A DNA stretch of 18,320 nt from NCBI GenBank assembly GCA_016793525.1, contig JAEUJT010000222.1, positions 1 through 18,320 of the forward strand, in the 5' to 3' direction. Of the stretch, positions 1 through 7,902 are shown in pieces. The notes beneath the pieces were generated by a model. That model was not told where the DNA came from and made no database searches. It worked only from the letters and a program-made list of their open reading frames with translations. The translations under genes and the position numbers were made by a program. This stretch comes from Archangium sp. GTDB lineage: Bacteria; Myxococcota; Myxococcia; Myxococcales; Myxococcaceae. Each line of letters begins with the position of its first letter. Position 1 is the stretch's first letter.

Positions 1-508
1 GGTGACTCCATCGGGCGTCGATGTGCCGGGGCGGTTGTCATTGGGTGGCGCGCTCGCACTGGGCGGAGGTCGTCGACTCAACATCACCTCACCGCTGGGC
101 TGGGTGCCGCGCGACGAGAAGCTGCCGAACGGGCCGAAGACTGCGGCGATGACCAAGTGGCTGCTCACCGCGCAGCTCGACGTGTTCTTCCCGGTGCAGG
201 GGGCGACGCTGGTGGGGGCGTTCCTCCAGCAACCCGACTTCGACGCGAAGCCTGCGGGCTACCAGCTGTCGTTTCAGCCGCGCTTCGGCGTGGAGAAGGA
301 GCTGTTCATCGACCTGCTCCGCTTGCGCACCGGCACGTATTTGGAGCCGCCGCTGGTGGAGACCGGCCCCTTCGTGCGCCCACATTGGACGGTGGGGTTC
401 GAGCTGTTTCTCTTCAAGCTGGGCAAGGAGCGCGTCAGCTTCGGGCTCTCCCTCGATTTCGCCAATCGCTACATGAATATGTCGTTCGGTTTCTTGGTGT
501 GGAAGTGA
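1..508 (+). CDS. Partial protein, probable outer-membrane beta-barrel C-terminus
   Basis: Only the last ~168 residues are present; the frame is open to the left edge, so the true start is upstream and the GTG at position 2 need not be the initiator. The end is a TGA at 506-508. The visible part has alternating hydrophobic/polar stretches such as HWTVGFELFLF and VSFGLSLDFANRY, and it finishes on FGFLVWK. These are typical of amphipathic beta strands in outer-membrane barrels, with an aromatic residue close to the C-terminus. No catalytic motif or recognised family was found. The gene converges with the hydrolase lipoprotein gene that ends at 662. The barrel assignment is an inference from the residue pattern; any other secreted beta-rich protein would look similar. 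Confidence 0.6.
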   Translation, partial: VTPSGVDVPGRLSLGGALALGGGRRLNITSPLGWVPRDEKLPNGPKTAAMTKWLLTAQLDVFFPVQGATLVGAFLQQPDFDAKPAGYQLSFQPRFGVEKELFIDLLRLRTGTYLEPPLVETGPFVRPHWTVGFELFLFKLGKERVSFGLSLDFANRYMNMSFGFLVWK

Positions 509-582
509 CCGGCGAGCCGGTGCTCGTGATGACTCAGCAGATCGTCTCATCGTCGCAACAGCTCGCGTGCTCGGCACTTCAC

Positions 583-601
583 TGCTCACGAATGATGAGC
601 A
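583..601. other. Weak hairpin between convergent genes
   Basis: The 153-base space between the convergent stops at 508 and 662 holds a 6-bp inverted repeat, TGCTCA at 583-588 and TGAGCA at 596-601, with a 7-base loop. There is no T-run on either side. It could be a weak bidirectional terminator, but a stem this short can arise by chance. Nothing else was recognised in this spacer. Confidence 0.2.
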
Positions 602-661
602 CATCTCAGCGTCTGGGCTGGTCGACGTCATCAGCTGACCTCCGTCACCAGGCGTTCGTGG

Positions 662-2155
662 CTACGGGTACGACGGGGCGGCCACGGCACGGTCGGTGGT
701 GACGGAGACATCGACAAACGTGCGGGCAATTCGGGTGCGGTCGTCGAACTCGCGCACGGTCTCGAGCAGATTCACGAGGTCATCGGGTGGCGGGAGCGCG
801 TCGAACTTCACGTCGCCATTCACTTCGATGCGAATGGGCCGGGAGAAATCGAGCCCCATGTCGGGGTGCAGGTACACGCGCAGCTGGCGCACCTTGTCGG
901 TGGTGAGCGCGATGCGGTTGCCCGCCAGCACCTCACCCCACACCGCCAACGTGTCGGTGCTCGTCGGCCGCGGCGTCACCTCGAGCCAGAATTTGCGGTT
1001 CCACCGGTGCACGCGGTCGGTGAAAATCGTGTCGCTCATGCCGTCCCAATTCACGGTGTATTTCATGGCGCCACCGGCTCGCAGGTACACGCGCGGCGCG
1101 TGAATGTTTCGTCGCAGCGGCTGGAACATGGTGGCCACCCGCAGCTGCTCGCTGGCGTAGATGGAGTGCCCGCCGGTGCGCTCCACCATGCTCCACGGGA
1201 AGCGGTGCGCGTCGAGCCACGCTTTGAGCGCGACGTTGGTGTCTCGCAAGCCAAACGGCTCGGTGCTGCCCCACACGCCGTAGCCGGGCAACCCGTAGAG
1301 GTTCTCGATGGAGCGGTTGGTGATGTAGCTGTCGTAGCCTCCGCTCTGCGGCGAGACGCCGGCCCAGCGGTCGGTGAACGTCATCGCCGAGCGCCACGCC
1401 AGGTGCCCGCCCATCGACTGCCCCACCACGAAAATTCGGTCGGGGTCGACGTGGTAATCGCGCGACACCTTGGAGATGGTGCTGAAAATGAGCGCGTCGC
1501 CGATGGGTGACCAGCCGCGCTCTGTCGCTGGAGCCACGACGATGGCGTTGAGCTGCACCCCAAACGCCGCGCGGTATTGAGTGATGTAGTTGAGCGCCGT
1601 GCTGCGGGCTTCTGACGCTGTCATGCCCGAGTTTCCCCCGTGCCCCACCACCACCAACGGCCACGCGGTCGACGACGTGTACGTCGCGGGCACGGAGAGG
1701 TGGAACACGCTGCTGTAGCTCGAGCTGTAGCAGCTCACCGGCACCGCCTGCGTCACCACACCCAGCGCCTGCGGAGGCGTCGGGTAGCTCGCGCGGCCCG
1801 CCTTGAGCAGCGCCTCGACGTCGGCGGCGGTGGCGTGAATCGACTGAAGAGACGCGATGAGCTGCGCAGTGGCGGTGGCCGGCGCCGTCATACGCTGGTC
1901 GATGTACGCGTCGAGCATCGGAGCGAACGCTCGGAGCTCCGCTTCCGTCGGGCGGGGAACGCCCGCGTCGACCTCGACTCCAGAGTCGATCACCACGCCC
2001 GCGTCGAACGGTGCTCCGGCGTCATGCGTGCCAGCGTCGACCAACGTCACCTGCCCCGCGTCGAACGGAGCCATCGGTGTCTGCAGCTCCGGCCCACCAC
2101 ACGCCGCGGCGAGCAGCACGCAGGCCAACCGGGAAATCACCTGCAGCGCGCGCAT
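662..2155 (-). CDS. Secreted lipoprotein alpha/beta hydrolase (PHB-depolymerase/esterase-like)
   Basis: This is a 497-residue protein. The N-terminus is a lipoprotein signal (residues 1-19, lipobox LLAAAC with Cys19 as the predicted lipidated residue). A low-complexity linker follows at residues 32-66 with repeated DAG units (FDAG, VDAG, HDAG), a style common in myxobacterial surface lipoproteins. The hydrolase core begins near residue 140. It has the strand and oxyanion region VVVGHGG at 168-174, the nucleophile elbow GQSMG at 245-249 (Ser247), and GGH at 328-330 as a candidate catalytic His. This resembles the PHB-depolymerase / LpqC-type esterases and prolyl-oligopeptidase-like hydrolases. 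The substrate cannot be read from the sequence. The residues after about 350 form an additional beta-rich C-terminal part. It lies 57 bp downstream of the nhaR-like gene on the same strand and may be its last cotranscribed partner. Confidence 0.85.
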   Translation of the reverse strand: MRALQVISRLACVLLAAACGGPELQTPMAPFDAGQVTLVDAGTHDAGAPFDAGVVIDSGVEVDAGVPRPTEAELRAFAPMLDAYIDQRMTAPATATAQLIASLQSIHATAADVEALLKAGRASYPTPPQALGVVTQAVPVSCYSSSYSSVFHLSVPATYTSSTAWPLVVVGHGGNSGMTASEARSTALNYITQYRAAFGVQLNAIVVAPATERGWSPIGDALIFSTISKVSRDYHVDPDRIFVVGQSMGGHLAWRSAMTFTDRWAGVSPQSGGYDSYITNRSIENLYGLPGYGVWGSTEPFGLRDTNVALKAWLDAHRFPWSMVERTGGHSIYASEQLRVATMFQPLRRNIHAPRVYLRAGGAMKYTVNWDGMSDTIFTDRVHRWNRKFWLEVTPRPTSTDTLAVWGEVLAGNRIALTTDKVRQLRVYLHPDMGLDFSRPIRIEVNGDVKFDALPPPDDLVNLLETVREFDDRTRIARTFVDVSVTTDRAVAAPSYP

Positions 2156-2212
2156 GGAGCGCAGGAATAGCGAATCCTGGCCCGGCTTCCTATGGGGCTC
2201 GGCGCGAGCGGC

Positions 2213-3112
2213 TCAGGCGAAGATGACCTTCTTCGCCGACTCGGCGATGGCCACCACGCCGGGGTGCCGCAGCTTGCGCTCCACCGAAATCGCGAAGAAC
2301 GCTTGCCGCAGGTCGGGCGCGCGCCCCACCACCTGCACGCCGTACTGGGCCGACACCTCGTCTTCGATGGCGGTGGGCGCGGCGAAGGCGCCGAGGCTGT
2401 TGGCACCGAAGGAGTTCATCAGCGCGGAGTCGTCGAACTCCGCCACCACCTTCGGCCGAACGCCCTTCGACTCCAACCAGTGGTCGAGCTGGCGCCGCGC
2501 GGTGGAGCCGCTCGCGAACGACAGCAACGGCGTGTGCCCCAACGCCGCAGGGAAGTTGCGCTTCAGTTCTTGAGCCTGCACGCCGCGCGCGAAGAAGCTG
2601 GTGCCGCTGTCGCCCAACGCGTGGGTGAACACCTTCGCCTGCACGTCAGACGGCGCGGGCGCGTCAGACAGCACCAGGTCGAGCTCGTGCAGCGCCAAGC
2701 GGGTCATCAACTGCTCGAGCGAGCCCTCGTGGCAGACGAGCTGGAGCGACGGGAGCGCCTCGAACACGAGCTGCAACAGCCGCTGCGCCACCAGCTTCGG
2801 CACCACGTCAGACACGCCCACCACGAAGCGCACGGGCTGCCCGGCGCCTCCGCGGGCGACGGCCTCTTGCAGCTCGCGCCCCATGCGAAAGATGTCGTCG
2901 GCGTATTTGTAGACGGTGCGCCCCATGTCGGTGAGCACCAGCTTGCGCCCCTGCCGGGTGAAGAGCTGGTGGCCGAAGCTGTCTTCCAACATCTTCAGCT
3001 GGGTGCTGATGGTGGGCTGCGAGAGGTGCAGCTCTTTGCTCGCCTGCGCGATGGTGCCGCGCCGCGCCACGGTCCAGAAGTAGAGGAGGTGGTGGTAGTT
3101 CAGCCACGCCAT
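2213..3112 (-). CDS. nhaR: LysR-family transcriptional regulator, NhaR-like
   Basis: This 299-residue protein has the normal LysR length. The N-terminal winged helix-turn-helix occupies about residues 1-60, with the motif ASKELHLSQPTISTQLKMLE. The C-terminal two-lobed effector domain follows. The opening WLNYHHLLYFWTVAR, the phrase YKYADDIFRM and the later EFDDSALMNSFGA closely match E. coli NhaR (INYNHLYYFW, YRYADKMF, EFDDAALMKAFGA), recalled from memory. NhaR activates the Na+/H+ antiporter gene nhaA in response to sodium in enterics; no antiporter gene is present here, so the regulated target is unknown. The ATG at 3112 has an AAGG about 8 bases upstream. The gene starts 24 bp after the response-regulator stop, so the two are probably cotranscribed, which is unusual for a LysR gene. 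Confidence 0.9.
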   Translation of the reverse strand: MAWLNYHHLLYFWTVARRGTIAQASKELHLSQPTISTQLKMLEDSFGHQLFTRQGRKLVLTDMGRTVYKYADDIFRMGRELQEAVARGGAGQPVRFVVGVSDVVPKLVAQRLLQLVFEALPSLQLVCHEGSLEQLMTRLALHELDLVLSDAPAPSDVQAKVFTHALGDSGTSFFARGVQAQELKRNFPAALGHTPLLSFASGSTARRQLDHWLESKGVRPKVVAEFDDSALMNSFGANSLGAFAAPTAIEDEVSAQYGVQVVGRAPDLRQAFFAISVERKLRHPGVVAIAESAKKVIFA

Positions 3113-3136
3113 ACAGAGGCCTTCGGGTTCGACGGG

Positions 3137-4483
3137 TTACGCGTCGCCAGCGCCCAACAACTTGTAGAGCGTCTTGCGGTCGACGCTCAGCATGCGCGCG
3201 GCTTCCGACTTGTTGCCGCCGGTGTGCTGCAGCACGTGCGCGGCGTAGCGACGGCTCAACGTGTCTAACGTGGGGAAGTCGTCGATGAGGCCGGTGGAGG
3301 GCTTGGCCGGGGCCGCGTCGCCGATGGGCGCGGGGAAGTCTCCGGGGCCGAGAATGCCGGTGGCGTTCAACGCCAGCGCGCGGGCCACCACGTTCTCGAG
3401 CTGGCGCACGTTGCCGGGCCAGTCGTAGGTCATCAGCCGCTCCATCGCCTCGCGGGTCACCACCGGGCGGGCGCCGCCGCGGGCGTGCATCGAGGCGAAG
3501 TGTTCGACCAACGCGGGCACGTCTTCTTGCCGCGCGCGCACCGGAGGCAGCTCGAGCCGCACCACGTCGAGCCGGTAGAGCAGGTCTTCGCGGAAGCGCC
3601 CCTCGCGCACCAGCTCGGGCAGGTTCTTATTTGTCGCCGCCACCACGCGCGTGTCGACCTTGATGGCCACCGACTCGCCGACGCGGCGAATTTCACCTTC
3701 TTGGAGCACGCGCAGCAGCTGCGACTGAATCTTCGGGCCCACGTCGCCGATTTCATCGAGAAAGAGCGTGCCGCCCGAGGCCTCTTCGAACAACCCGCGG
3801 CGGGCGCTGGCGGCGCCGGTGAAGCTGCCCTTGGCGTGGCCGAAGAGCTCTGACTCCATCAACGACTCGGCGATGGCGCCGCAGTCGACCGGCACGAAGG
3901 GGCCCGCCGAGCGCAGGCTGCGCTGGTGGAGCGCCCGGGCCACCATCTCTTTCCCCGTGCCCGTCTCGCCGGTGATGAGCACCGGCACGTTCGACGACGC
4001 CGCGCGGGCCACCTGCTTGAAGACCTCGAGCAGCGCGGTGGAGCGGCCCACCAGCGCGGTGGACTTCACCTGCTGGCGCAGCGTGCGGTTCTCCTCGACC
4101 AGGCGCTTCTGCTCGAGCGCGCGCCGCGCCACGCGCACGATGGCGTCGACGTCGAAGGGCTTGGCCAGGTAATCGAACGCGCCGCTCTGAATGGTGTCGA
4201 GCGCGCCCTCGATGTTGCCGTACGCGGTCACCACCACCACCGGCGTGTCGGGGTGCTGCGTTTTGGAGGTGGTGAGCACCTTCAACCCATCGCCCGGCTG
4301 CGGCATGGCCATGTCGGTCATCACCAGGTCGAGTGAGGTGCCGTCGCTCAGCAACCGAATGGCCTGCTCGGGGTCGGCGGCCACGTCGACCGTGCCCAAC
4401 GTGCCCAGCAGGCGCTGCAGCAAGTCGCGCGCGTGCGGGTCGTCATCGACAACGAGAATGCGTGGCGTCACCACATTCCGCAT
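3137..4483 (-). CDS. NtrC-family sigma-54-dependent response regulator
   Basis: This 448-residue protein has the full NtrC architecture. A receiver domain spans residues ~7-122, with acidic pocket D13-D15, phospho-acceptor Asp57 in MTDMAMP, and the conserved TAYG and AKPF motifs. A sigma-54 AAA+ domain spans ~143-375, with Walker A GETGTGKE (172-179), the sigma-54 contact loop GSFTGA (219-224, a tolerated variant of GAFTGA), Walker B GTLFLDE (239-244) and WPGNVRQLEN (355-364). A Fis-type helix-turn-helix lies at ~410-445. It should activate sigma-54 promoters when phosphorylated. The open frame continues upstream to 6007, but that extension is an Arg/His-rich shadow of the opposite gene, so the ATG at 4483, directly before the receiver domain, is chosen. 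No histidine kinase is adjacent, so it is an orphan in this window. Confidence 0.95.
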   Translation of the reverse strand: MRNVVTPRILVVDDDPHARDLLQRLLGTLGTVDVAADPEQAIRLLSDGTSLDLVMTDMAMPQPGDGLKVLTTSKTQHPDTPVVVVTAYGNIEGALDTIQSGAFDYLAKPFDVDAIVRVARRALEQKRLVEENRTLRQQVKSTALVGRSTALLEVFKQVARAASSNVPVLITGETGTGKEMVARALHQRSLRSAGPFVPVDCGAIAESLMESELFGHAKGSFTGAASARRGLFEEASGGTLFLDEIGDVGPKIQSQLLRVLQEGEIRRVGESVAIKVDTRVVAATNKNLPELVREGRFREDLLYRLDVVRLELPPVRARQEDVPALVEHFASMHARGGARPVVTREAMERLMTYDWPGNVRQLENVVARALALNATGILGPGDFPAPIGDAAPAKPSTGLIDDFPTLDTLSRRYAAHVLQHTGGNKSEAARMLSVDRKTLYKLLGAGDA

Positions 4484-4486
4484 AGC

Positions 4487-6124
4487 ATGCCTGCCGTGGG
4501 CCAAACCGGCGAAGCCTGTGCGGTATGTGCGTCGTTCGAGTGGGGCGTGCGAGTGAAAGAGGCCACGTTCCCCTCGGCGTGGCGAACGCTCGACGAGGTG
4601 GGTGGCCCACAGCCGGCGTGGCTCGCCGCGAGCTCCAACATGGTGCAGCTGCGCTCGTGTGAGGCGTGTGGCCTGCGCATCCACGTGCGCGCCGACACCT
4701 ACGACGGGGTGTGGTGCGAGGTGGTGCGCTTCTCGCCCGAGGCCGACGCGGTGCTGCGCGCCGATGCGACTCCGGCCGAGGTGGTTGACGCGGCGCTGCG
4801 CTTCCCGGCGGCGCAGCGGCTGGCGGCGCTCTGGTTCGTCAACGCCACCTTCAGCGCCACCCCCTTCCTCCTCGCGATGCGCGCGTTGGCGTCGAAGGTG
4901 ACCGACACCGAAGCCGCGTTCTTCGCGATTGCCCTCGTGCACCAGGTGGTGCAAGCCCGACCGCGGCTGGCCATCGCGCTGGCTCGAGACACGGCGACGA
5001 CGCGCACCCTCTTCAACGCCGCCTTTGGCGCGGTCCCGCGCGAATCCATCGCCTCGCGCACCACGCTCCACGAGCTGCTGGCCGGCCTGGTGCACCAACT
5101 GCACCGGGCAGACCCCACCGCAGCGCTGCCCACGGTCTCCCTGCCGACCTCGCCCGAGGCGCGACAGAGAGAGACCTTCGACGCGCTCCGAAACGTCGGT
5201 GACGGGACGCTGGGCGTGGAGGCCCTGCCCGCGCTCGGGGGCCACCTCGACGGCCACGAGCAGCGTGCGCTCCCGCTGGCGATAGACGACGTGAAGGTCG
5301 CGCTGCGCGCCATCGCCGCGGCGGCGCCCACCGACGCCTCGCGCGCGCACCCGCCGTCGTGGGCGCTGCGCAAACACCTGGGGTGGCGGCTGCGCATGCA
5401 CCAGCTGCCGCCAGAGATGCGCGACGCGGTGCTGGCGACCGTCGACCCCGACCGAAAGTGGCTGGAGGCGCCGGTGTGTTTCGAGCCGATTCCCCGGCGG
5501 CCGGTGGGGTGCGACGCGTGTTTCCCGCTCCAACCCACCGAAGACCCGCGCGCCCCGATGATGGCCCAGGCCTTGTGGACCCGAAAGACGCGCCAGTGCG
5601 CTCGGTGCGGCTCGGTGTGGTGCCAGCGCCACGGCCTGTGGCGCGCGTTGCCCGCCTCCCTCGCGCCGCTGTGTCAGTCGACGGCGTCGCTCCCCGAAGT
5701 GATGGCGGTGGTGGACAGCGACGACTACGCGAGCGCCCGGCTCGACGGTGGCTTGGCGATGGCGTGGGCCGCGACCGAGGCCGCGGGCACGACGTGGGTC
5801 GAGCACCTCCCGGCGTGGGTGGAGTCCCGCCAGCAGGCGCCAGGGGCGACGGTCGACGCGATGCTCGACGCCATCGAGCTGCTGCGCATCATCACCGACG
5901 AGCCGCGCCTGTCGCACGTGCACCCCCCGAGCAACTGGAGCCCGGTGCGGTTCCTCCACCTCTGCGTCACCCGGGCTGAGGTGGTGGGCGCCGAAGCCAC
6001 GCTCCACACGGTGCAGCGGCTGCGGCGGTGGCTCCGACGCATGGAGGCCACCGTGGGCCGCGAGGCGTTTTCGGTGGCGTCAGATTTTCTCGGCGAACGC
6101 GACGTCGAACGGCCGCGCTTGTAG
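4487..6124 (+). CDS. Zinc-ribbon-like CxxC protein of unknown function
   Basis: This 545-residue protein was not recognised. It has an N-terminal pair of CxxC knuckles (Cys11/Cys14 and Cys58/Cys61) that could form one split zinc ribbon. A second cysteine cluster follows in the last third: Cys342/Cys345, then Cys371/Cys374 with Cys379 and His382 (pattern CxxCxxxxCxxH). Between them lies an Ala/Leu-rich, probably helical region at ~85-330. There is no signal peptide or membrane segment, so it is probably cytoplasmic. The frame opens earlier at a GTG (4433), but that would lie inside the response-regulator receiver domain; the ATG at 4487 is preferred. Its start is 3 bp from the divergent response-regulator start, and its end converges on thioredoxin. 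Metal binding is inferred from the cysteine spacing only. Confidence 0.85.
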   Translation: MPAVGQTGEACAVCASFEWGVRVKEATFPSAWRTLDEVGGPQPAWLAASSNMVQLRSCEACGLRIHVRADTYDGVWCEVVRFSPEADAVLRADATPAEVVDAALRFPAAQRLAALWFVNATFSATPFLLAMRALASKVTDTEAAFFAIALVHQVVQARPRLAIALARDTATTRTLFNAAFGAVPRESIASRTTLHELLAGLVHQLHRADPTAALPTVSLPTSPEARQRETFDALRNVGDGTLGVEALPALGGHLDGHEQRALPLAIDDVKVALRAIAAAAPTDASRAHPPSWALRKHLGWRLRMHQLPPEMRDAVLATVDPDRKWLEAPVCFEPIPRRPVGCDACFPLQPTEDPRAPMMAQALWTRKTRQCARCGSVWCQRHGLWRALPASLAPLCQSTASLPEVMAVVDSDDYASARLDGGLAMAWAATEAAGTTWVEHLPAWVESRQQAPGATVDAMLDAIELLRIITDEPRLSHVHPPSNWSPVRFLHLCVTRAEVVGAEATLHTVQRLRRWLRRMEATVGREAFSVASDFLGERDVERPRL

Positions 6125-6146
6125 GCCCGCGCTCGTCGACGGCGCG

Positions 6147-6539
6147 TCAGTTCGTCGGGGCCTTCGATTCTTTCGCTTGCTGCGCGGCGATTTCAGCCTT
6201 CACTTCGTTCATGTCGATGCCGCGCACCTTGGAGATGACCTCTTCGAGCGCCGCGGCGGGCAACGCGCCCGCCTGGCGGCCGAGGAGAATGCCGTCACGA
6301 AAGATGGCGAGTGTGGGAATCGAGCGAATCTCGAACGCGGCGGCCAGCGCCTGTTGCGCGTCGGTGTCGACCTTGGCGAAGGTGATGTCGCTGTGTTTGC
6401 CCGCGGCGGCTTCGAAGACCGGCGCGAAGGCCCGGCACGGCCCGCACCACGCGGCCCAGAAGTCGATGAAGAGCATGCCGCTCTTGGCCAACGTCTCTTC
6501 GAAGTTCGCTTCCGTCAGTTCAAGCGTGGTGACGCCCAT
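6147..6539 (-). CDS. trxA: Thioredoxin
   Basis: This 130-residue thioredoxin has the active site WCGPC at residues 31-35, preceded by the usual FIDFWAA strand, and the cis-proline motif SIPTLAIF (Pro75). It reduces disulfides in cytoplasmic proteins, and there is no signal peptide. The length is slightly above the family norm of ~105-110 because of a charged C-terminal tail (residues ~108-130, MNEVKAEIAAQQAKES). A longer open frame exists upstream, but the ATG at 6539 has GGAG 5 bases before it and begins exactly where thioredoxins do. It is the last gene of the probable operon running from 9728, 50 bp after the membrane-anchored unknown protein. Confidence 0.95.
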   Translation of the reverse strand: MGVTTLELTEANFEETLAKSGMLFIDFWAAWCGPCRAFAPVFEAAAGKHSDITFAKVDTDAQQALAAAFEIRSIPTLAIFRDGILLGRQAGALPAAALEEVISKVRGIDMNEVKAEIAAQQAKESKAPTN

Positions 6540-6544
6540 GGTGA

Positions 6545-6548
6545 CTCC
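6545..6548 (-). promoter_or_regulatory. Ribosome binding site of thioredoxin
   Basis: On the minus strand, GGAG is followed by 5 bases and then ATG (6539). It fixes the thioredoxin start and argues against the longer upstream open frame. Confidence 0.6.
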
Positions 6549-6589
6549 GGTCGGTGGTGCACCGTGCGTAACGACTTCATCGGCGGTTG

Positions 6590-7171
6590 TCATCCGCCGC
6601 TGGCGAGCCACTGGGTCCACCCCGTATTGGCTGGAAATGACAGCGCTTCTTCGGGTGCAGGGCCCGCGTTCGGCTGGCTCCACACCGTGACGTGGAGGGC
6701 CGTTCCATCGGGCAGCGTGTGGTGCTCGTCGTCGACCGGCGGAGGGGCCTCGCGGGCGTTCAACACCGGCGGCGCGGGCTCGATGAAGAGCACCAACCAG
6801 CGGGGCGACGTCGCGTCCTCCGGCAGGGCGACGTAGGTGGTGATGAGCTGGTGCTGCAGCATGCGCCACGTCTGCCGAGGCTGAAGAAAAGCCTCGATGC
6901 CCGCGGCAGCTGCCTCCTCCGGCGACGGCCAGCGCCCCGACTCGCTGCGGAGGTTCTCGAGCTCCAACACCGCTTCACGCACCTCGAGGGAGCGTCGCTG
7001 TTCCACTGGCGGGAGCGCGCGGTGCGGCTGCTGCCACGGGGCCATCTCACTCGGCGACGCGTCGGGAAGACGCCGAGGGACGAGCGCAATGCCCCACACG
7101 CTCCACACCAGCCCGAGGGCCACCGTGAGGTGCTGCAGGTCGCTCCGGAATGAAGGAGCCGCGACGTTCAC
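6590..7171 (-). CDS. Membrane-anchored protein of unknown function, coupled to metal permease
   Basis: This 193-residue protein begins at a GTG overlapping the permease stop codon (GTGA, 4-bp overlap), which indicates translational coupling. A single transmembrane segment lies at residues ~12-32 (LTVALGLVWSVWGIALV). A Pro-rich stretch and a helical, Glu/Arg-rich region (~50-100) follow. The last ~80 residues are probably a folded periplasmic part containing LPDGTALHVTVWSQP and a C-terminal GWTQWLASGG. It faintly recalls the small DUF6162-type proteins found beside metal-uptake genes, but that is a weak recollection. The coupling suggests it works with the permease, perhaps as an accessory subunit. 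The long frame that continues upstream to 7717 is a shadow of the permease gene. Confidence 0.8.
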   Translation of the reverse strand: MNVAAPSFRSDLQHLTVALGLVWSVWGIALVPRRLPDASPSEMAPWQQPHRALPPVEQRRSLEVREAVLELENLRSESGRWPSPEEAAAAGIEAFLQPRQTWRMLQHQLITTYVALPEDATSPRWLVLFIEPAPPVLNAREAPPPVDDEHHTLPDGTALHVTVWSQPNAGPAPEEALSFPANTGWTQWLASGG

Positions 7172-7890
7172 GTCAGCAGCTTGGCACCCGAGGCCCAGGC
7201 CCACCACAGGCCCACCACCAGCGACACCACCCCCGCCGCACCGAGGAGACCCGAGGCCACCCGAGGCGCGCGCGCCATGCGCATCAGCGGCACGCCCACC
7301 GCGCCCGTGAGCGCCGCCATGCCCACCACGCTGCCGAGGCCGAAGAGCACGATGGCTCCGAGGCGCGCACCTGCAGACGGGAGTTGCGCCAGCACCACCG
7401 CGGTCAACGCGCCGCTGCCAGCCAGCCCGTGCAGCACGCCCACGAGCAGTGGGCGGCCGGCGAAGGTCCACCCGCGGAGGTGCACGTGGGTGCCCGGCAT
7501 TGAGTGCGTGTGCACGAGCGCGCCGTGGTGGTGGGTGGCGATGGCGCCGCTGCGGCCTTCGAGAATGCTGCGCCGCACCGCGCGCGCGCCGAGCACCATC
7601 AACACGAGCGACACGAGCAGCTCGAAGCCGAGCGTCACCTGCTCCGGCATGTGGAGCTCGAGCAGCGCCAGCCCGCCGCCCACCACCAGCAGCGACAGGG
7701 AGTGCCCGAGGCCCCACAGGGCGCCGAGCCAGAGGCCAGCGCGGGGGCTCCGCTGCTCAGCGGCCAGCGTGGAGACCGCCGCGAGGTGGTCGGGCTCGAG
7801 CGCGTGGCGCATACCGAGCGAAAGCCCAGCCAGCGCGGTGAGGAGCGTCGTCGACACGCGCCGGCCATACTCACTTCTGCACGGAAGCAC
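7168..7890 (-). CDS. NiCoT/NicO-type nickel-cobalt permease
   Basis: This ~240-residue integral membrane protein has about six hydrophobic segments. The signature HALEPDH (residues 29-35, the H-x4-D-H motif of nickel/cobalt permeases) sits in the first helix region. A second family motif, GLGHSLSLLVVGGG, sits in the next helices. A His-rich loop near residues 117-138 (THHHG, HTHS, THVH) is typical of metal binding. The family moves Ni2+ or Co2+ across the inner membrane; UreH/TauE-like relatives look similar, so the exact ion is open. The GTG at 7890 lies 12 bp after the HopA1-like stop; a second GTG at 7857, just before the first hydrophobic segment, is an equally plausible start. The stop overlaps the GTG of the next gene. 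Such genes usually sit with nickel enzymes, but none is visible here. Confidence 0.88.
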   Translation of the reverse strand: MLPCRSEYGRRVSTTLLTALAGLSLGMRHALEPDHLAAVSTLAAEQRSPRAGLWLGALWGLGHSLSLLVVGGGLALLELHMPEQVTLGFELLVSLVLMVLGARAVRRSILEGRSGAIATHHHGALVHTHSMPGTHVHLRGWTFAGRPLLVGVLHGLAGSGALTAVVLAQLPSAGARLGAIVLFGLGSVVGMAALTGAVGVPLMRMARAPRVASGLLGAAGVVSLVVGLWWAWASGAKLLT

Positions 7891-7902
7891 GAGCCCCGCG
7901 GC

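Noticed and set aside
4484..6007. Minus-strand open frame continuing upstream of the response regulator to give a 956-residue ORF
   Set aside because: The extra 508 residues are Arg/His/Gly-rich with no domain and are antisense to the zinc-ribbon gene; the receiver domain starts properly at 4483. This is a GC3-bias shadow.
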